From a virus, in IMG/VR virus record IMGVR_UViG_3300029319_008709, positions 1,127 through 58,544 of that record: a DNA stretch of 57,418 nucleotides; one strand, written 5' to 3'. How positions within the stretch are numbered: position 1 is the first letter of the stretch; every line of letters starts with the position of its first letter. Below the pieces are notes generated by a model that did not search any database, was not told the DNA's origin, and saw nothing but the letters and a program-made list of their open reading frames with translations. Positions 53,875-57,418 of the stretch are shown in pieces. Position numbers and translations under genes: made by a program.

Positions 53875-55124
53875 TAGTATACCTTCACTTCGTATGATTC
53901 ATAGCCCTTACGATCTTCCCAAGAGCCTTTTTCTTCGTAAATTGACATAAATAAATCATCCCATGTTTGAATAAACTTATCAAAACTAAAGCGATCTTCT
54001 GTCCAAGCACGACCTGCCATGCCAAGTTCTCCTCTATCTTCAGGAGTCATTTCGTAAAGTTCCGTCAGGGCATTAATAAAATCATCTTTATTTAGACGAT
54101 CTTCGTAGATATACGGAACCTGTTGAGATCCAATAATTGCTTTTGAAGTGGGTTGCAAACCTATTCCAAAGAACTTTTCACCATCTGTTACCTGATCTTG
54201 GAGACCTCCTGTCATATTGACTAAAATAGGCGTTCCGCAAGATAGTGATTCTAAGGTTGAAAGACCAAATCCTTCTGCATCAGAAATACAAATAGTAAGA
54301 TCTGCCATATTGTACATCCCAGCAAGATCTGCAGCATCAACTTTATCTCTGGAGAATAATACCTGTCCATCAGTTAAACCTAACTCATGTATAATCGCTT
54401 CTAGATCCTGTCCATGCTGATCCTTTACATCTGTATGCATAATAAGACACGCATTGTCGTGACCAACCTTATCCAAGAAGTCCTTGAACCACCATATCAA
54501 TGTCCCAGATTGTTTACGTCGAGCGTTGCGGCTATTCCAAAAGCACACAAATTTATCATCTAAATTCTTAGACATTCTCCACGCCTTAACTTCGTCTGCG
54601 GTATGGGGCTTAAAAATATCTCCATCAACAGCATGCGGGATATAAGAGGAATCAACCTCTGGCGCCACGGTCTGAACTATGTCGTGCGTTACCTTAGAAA
54701 TGCAGGCAACATGATCATTGGAAAGATAAAACTTGCGATTAAACTTAGGGTATGGATAATTGTCCCAAACGTGGTAATAAACCATCGGAACGTGGGCTCT
54801 GATTTCATTCTCAACAGCCCACAGCCAATCATAGAACCTTGGGTCTGTCATAAACCAAACTATGTCTGGCTTTTGCTGGTGTATCATGGCGCGCACCATA
54901 TCCTGATTGCCGTAGCCATCTACAGGCCAAATAATCCAATCATCTCCCCATTGCTCAGTTCTTTGGGGCTGGTGATCTGGGTGCTTAATAGCCCCTCCAA
55001 ATGATACAAACTGATACTTACCAGTTTTCAACATCCCTTGGATAATATATTTTGTTTGAGTTCCGACACCACTCGGAGACAGCGGATGATCGCTGATGGT
55101 GAAAATCTTAATCTTATCTGACAT
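53874..55124 (-). CDS. GT4-family glycosyltransferase
   Basis: This 416-residue GT-B protein opens with IFTISDHPLSPSGVGTQTKY (the GxGT loop of GT4 enzymes). Its second domain carries FVCFWNSRNARRKQS and SDAEGFGLSTLESLSCGTP with the E-x7-E motif. It resembles large-phage and marine-bacterial GT4 proteins. It is the first gene transcribed in the glycan cluster. The ATG at 55124 is eight bases from the nuclease gene, with an AGG-type site overlapping the preceding stop. Donor and acceptor are unknown. Confidence 0.85.
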   Translation of the reverse strand: MSDKIKIFTISDHPLSPSGVGTQTKYIIQGMLKTGKYQFVSFGGAIKHPDHQPQRTEQWGDDWIIWPVDGYGNQDMVRAMIHQQKPDIVWFMTDPRFYDWLWAVENEIRAHVPMVYYHVWDNYPYPKFNRKFYLSNDHVACISKVTHDIVQTVAPEVDSSYIPHAVDGDIFKPHTADEVKAWRMSKNLDDKFVCFWNSRNARRKQSGTLIWWFKDFLDKVGHDNACLIMHTDVKDQHGQDLEAIIHELGLTDGQVLFSRDKVDAADLAGMYNMADLTICISDAEGFGLSTLESLSCGTPILVNMTGGLQDQVTDGEKFFGIGLQPTSKAIIGSQQVPYIYEDRLNKDDFINALTELYEMTPEDRGELGMAGRAWTEDRFSFDKFIQTWDDLFMSIYEEKGSWEDRKGYESYEVKVY

Positions 55125-55132
55125 TTAAGTTC

Positions 55133-55915
55133 CTATCTGCAGTGTTCAGTATTGCGCAACGAACAAGGAAACGGCTTGTGGCAATTAAGTCTGTTCTTAA
55201 TCGTGAAGCCTTTTTGGATATTGTATATTGCTTGGTATAAAAGTTTAAGAGCGTTCTCCGTTTTTCTGGGACCACTCGTTACCCTAAATATCTCCACTCT
55301 ATTCTTTTTGGCAGTTCTTTTTAGCAAAGCAAAGTGAGTTTCTACATCTTTAGGATCTAAATTATGCTTCTGACAGAAAAAATGCTTGTATAGAGTAAGC
55401 TGGTAAGTGACCATCTTTTCGGCCTTTTTGCGTGAGTCCCAGCCCCAAGAACAAGTCTTCCAATCAAAGATGTGATACTTATTACCTACCTTAACGACAG
55501 CATCTACAAAACCTTTAAAATGATATCCAAAGTTTTCTATTTCTTCGTATAGAAGCTCCTCAGAGGAATACACTTCATAATCTCCAAAGTAATCACCCAA
55601 AGCGTCCTCAACTTCAGCCAAGACTTCTGGTCCTGCTGTTCGCATTTGCTCAACGTTCTTCTGATTTACTTCGATATTTTTTTCCGCAAGTTTTTCTAAT
55701 TCCTTGTCAAAGCCGATCTGGAATACTTTTGCCTCATCAATATTCTCTCGCAGAAGCTTCTTCTCACAAACATCATGGATAGCTGTACCGAATGCAGTGT
55801 ACTCGTTGCCTTCGAATGAAGCAACCTTCTCAATCCAATTCTTCTTGTGGTAGTGCGGGCAGTGTGCCCAATCTTTTAGTTCGGAGTATGATATGTGTGT
55901 TTTCTTATTTTGCAT
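55133..55915 (-). CDS. Cas4/RecB-like PD-(D/E)XK nuclease
   Basis: The 260-residue protein is a PD-(D/E)XK nuclease of the Cas4/RecB type. It has TAFGTAIHDVCE (His47), FKGFVDAVVKVGNKYHIF with Asp138, DWKT with Asp151 and Lys153, and MVTYQLTLYKHFF with the family's Gln. Four cysteines fit a Cas4-like 4Fe-4S cluster: Cys19 near the N-terminus and Cys245, Cys251 and Cys259 at the end. Phage Cas4-like proteins are 5'-3' exonucleases linked to recombination or to defence escape. It overlaps the metalloprotease gene by 11 bases and stands just before the glycan cluster. Confidence 0.88.
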   Translation of the reverse strand: MQNKKTHISYSELKDWAHCPHYHKKNWIEKVASFEGNEYTAFGTAIHDVCEKKLLRENIDEAKVFQIGFDKELEKLAEKNIEVNQKNVEQMRTAGPEVLAEVEDALGDYFGDYEVYSSEELLYEEIENFGYHFKGFVDAVVKVGNKYHIFDWKTCSWGWDSRKKAEKMVTYQLTLYKHFFCQKHNLDPKDVETHFALLKRTAKKNRVEIFRVTSGPRKTENALKLLYQAIYNIQKGFTIKNRLNCHKPFPCSLRNTEHCR

Positions 55916-56531
55916 TTAGGGCTGCTACAACTTTCTGGTACAAGACCGGACTTATACTTTTAACATACCCAGGACTTTCTGTAAAGTACTTTTCAAAGCC
56001 GTTGGCAAAATATTCTTCAATTGAGGTGGCGCCATACGGAGAACAAAACAAACCCATCGTCAATGTTAACAATTTTGGATAACCCACCACGTTGGCTAGG
56101 AAGTCATCAAACATCTCATTGTATTCGAGCATCTCATATCGAATTAAAGGCATTTGGTCGTACCCCTCAGCCCGAAGAAGGTGATATAGTTTTTTTCTCT
56201 TTCCACGAAACTCGGCTTGTAACCTCTCATCGTAAATTGAATAAGGGTCTGTTGTCTCCACAGCATGAGCAACTTCATGAACAAAGTTCTCGATCATGTC
56301 GTCATTTGTCGGCTCATCGAGTTTCATGTAAATAGCGCCATCATTATAGGCAGCATTACGACCATCTAATTCAGGGTTATCAGAAATATAACAAACATCA
56401 ACATTTCGCAGAACTGATCTTGGCAACATCTGCTCTATCTGATGACAGAATAATGGAATATCCACGGCTGGTTCGGTTTCACCGAACACAAATACAGGGA
56501 TGTTGTGAATGTAATATTCTCTGCTAAACAT
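55905..56531 (-). CDS. Zinc metalloprotease (HExxH type)
   Basis: The protein of about 208 residues has ENFVHEVAHAVETTD with HEVAH (85-89), and then ATSIEEYFANGFEKYF (about 169-184), where a Glu and Tyr provide further metal and catalytic contacts. This spacing and the E-Y-F-A-x-x-F block resemble the Pro-Pro endopeptidase/anthrax lethal factor-type fold. No signal peptide is present, so its target is probably cytoplasmic or virion protein. I start at ATG 56531, behind a GGAAAAG site, rather than TTG 56552. It could mature a phage protein or attack a host protein. It is an accessory gene in a replication-gene neighbourhood. Confidence 0.75.
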   Translation of the reverse strand: MFSREYYIHNIPVFVFGETEPAVDIPLFCHQIEQMLPRSVLRNVDVCYISDNPELDGRNAAYNDGAIYMKLDEPTNDDMIENFVHEVAHAVETTDPYSIYDERLQAEFRGKRKKLYHLLRAEGYDQMPLIRYEMLEYNEMFDDFLANVVGYPKLLTLTMGLFCSPYGATSIEEYFANGFEKYFTESPGYVKSISPVLYQKVVAALNAK

Positions 56532-56760
56532 TTTGCTTTTCCATCGTTTCAACGTCGGCTAGCGCCTGTTCGTATCCACGAAGAAAATTCTCTTCTGCAA
56601 CTGCTAGCAAGAACTCTGGGAACTCAGCAGCAAATACCTCAACAGCCATATCAACTGTGATTTCCTCTGGTCCTGCTAGTCTTTCACCAATATAGTTAAC
56701 AACTAACTCTTTGAGTCCCGTATCGGTGCTCAAAGTCTCATTTAAATTATCATTTTTCAT
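56524..56760 (-). CDS. Small acidic protein of unknown function
   Basis: The 78-residue protein starts at ATG 56760, where GAGG lies just upstream; a longer frame from 56811 would overlap the PhoH stop. The sequence is acidic and helical, with ELVVNYIGERL and VDMAVEVFAAEFPEFLLAVA, and no motif I recognise. Its 3' end overlaps the metalloprotease start by eight bases, so they may be co-translated; a modulator or partner of the protease is conceivable but not shown. Confidence 0.7.
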   Translation of the reverse strand: MKNDNLNETLSTDTGLKELVVNYIGERLAGPEEITVDMAVEVFAAEFPEFLLAVAEENFLRGYEQALADVETMEKQNV

Positions 56761-56767
56761 TTTAACC

Positions 56768-57418
56768 TCACAAGTTTTGTGCGGCGAAAGTAGCAACTCT
56801 TGAGCGCTCACCCTTTAGAAGGGTTACGTGAGCAGCCAACTCAAAGTCTTTAAATTTCTCAACTGCGTGAGTAAGACCATTTGTTGTAGCATCTATGTAG
56901 ACGTTATCAATCTGTTCTACATCGCCAGTTAGCACAATCTTTGTTCCTTCACCAACTCTTGTTATTATAGTCTTTAGTTCGTGAGTTGTCAAGTTTTGTG
57001 CCTCATCAATAATAATAAAGGCTTTACCGATAGAGCGTCCGCGGATATAAGTGATTGCTTCAATCTCAATCGTGCCTTTTTCTAAATACATGTCAAGTGT
57101 TACCTTATCGTTGCCCATTAGGGTCTGAAGGTTGTCCTGAATAGGCATCAGCCACGGAGACATCTTCTCTTCCATCGTTCCCGGTAAGAAACCAATGTCC
57201 TTTCCAAGCGGCTGTACGGGTCTAGAAACGATTAGACGAGTGTAGATGGATGTTCTCTCGTCCAAGGTCTGCTCAAGCGCTGCAGCGATCGCACAGAGCG
57301 TCTTACCACTACCTGCCTTACCAATGGCAGTGATAACCTCAATGTTCGGATCCATAAGAGCGTCAATCAAGAAAGATTGTTCTTTGTTTCTCGGCTTGAT
57401 TCCCCATACGCCCTTTCT
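56768..57418 (-). CDS. phoH: PhoH-like ATPase, 5' end outside window
   Basis: The frame is open up to the right edge, giving 216 codons ending at 56768; the fragment begins KGVWGIKPRNKEQ, the block preceding the PhoH ATPase core, then IGKAGSGKT (Walker A) and KAFIIIDEAQNLTT (Walker B) and GEGTKIVLTGDVEQID. PhoH proteins are P-loop ATPases found widely in marine phages, with roles suggested in RNA or phosphate-stress metabolism. The GIKPRNKEQ block is also seen in PIN-PhoH (YlaK/PhoH2) fusions, so a PIN nuclease domain may lie upstream; this cannot be checked here. Confidence 0.9.
   Translation of the reverse strand, partial: RKGVWGIKPRNKEQSFLIDALMDPNIEVITAIGKAGSGKTLCAIAAALEQTLDERTSIYTRLIVSRPVQPLGKDIGFLPGTMEEKMSPWLMPIQDNLQTLMGNDKVTLDMYLEKGTIEIEAITYIRGRSIGKAFIIIDEAQNLTTHELKTIITRVGEGTKIVLTGDVEQIDNVYIDATTNGLTHAVEKFKDFELAAHVTLLKGERSRVATFAAQNL

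Noticed and set aside
1-57418. tRNA, rRNA, CRISPR array or insertion sequence
   Set aside because: No cloverleaf-like gaps, no regular spacer repeats and no transposase or terminal repeats were seen; nearly all bases are inside minus-strand genes.

Overview
This window looks like part of a large T4-like (Straboviridae/Kyanoviridae-type) myovirus genome from an aquatic, probably marine, Gram-negative host. The evidence is AT-rich DNA, 53 tightly packed genes that all read on the minus strand, and typical T4-core genes: baseplate wedge gp6-like and gp25-like proteins, a gp55-like late sigma factor, a zinc/TOPRIM primase, a RuvC-type resolvase and PhoH. There is no photosynthesis gene or tRNA to fix the host. 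No gap exceeds about 65 bases, and most junctions are ATGA, GTGA or TAATG overlaps, so transcription runs from right to left in very long units. Coordinates below follow the window; genes are transcribed from high to low numbers.

Region A (57418-55133) holds four accessory or replication-linked genes: 5'-truncated PhoH, a small unknown protein, a zinc metalloprotease with HEVAH, and a Cas4/RecB-like PD-(D/E)XK nuclease.

Region B (55124-33595) is the most striking part: about 21.5 kb and 28 genes devoted to nucleotide-sugar synthesis and glycosyl transfer. Recognisable parts are RmlB, RmlC, two DegT aminotransferases (one unusually short), a sugar N-formyltransferase and a GNAT acetyltransferase (a dTDP-acylamino-sugar route); a GDP-mannose 3,5-epimerase, a GDP-fucose-synthase-like SDR and a GT11 fucosyltransferase (a GDP-L-galactose/L-fucose route); WecB (UDP-ManNAc); a nucleotide-sugar 6-dehydrogenase; the two halves of HldE as separate genes with a small HAD phosphatase and an SDR (a heptose-like activation route); seven glycosyltransferase-type proteins; and tailoring enzymes (2OG-Fe(II) oxygenase, methyltransferase, cupin). 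NAD synthetase and an Mpo1/DUF962 membrane protein are also embedded. No flippase, polymerase, ABC exporter or initiating transferase is visible, nor are RmlA, Gmd or ManC, so precursors and export must come from the host or from outside the window. LPS-type gene clusters are known from some Prochlorococcus myoviruses such as P-SSM2; this cluster is of that kind but contains several unusual members.

Region C (33583-31695) contains small conserved genes, a FmdB-type zinc ribbon, a one-helix membrane protein and the gp55-like sigma factor.

Region D (31702-1244) is the virion module: a baseplate DUF2272 peptidoglycan hydrolase, a spike-like protein, a 1532-residue and a 597-residue baseplate candidate, gp25, gp6, a DNRLRE-like protein, a 2795-residue protein with two LamG-like regions, and six further structural proteins including a tandem paralogous pair.

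Region E (1231-1) has the RuvC-like resolvase and a primase cut by the window edge. Functions for the large structural proteins other than gp6, gp25 and the hydrolase are inferred from position and composition only.
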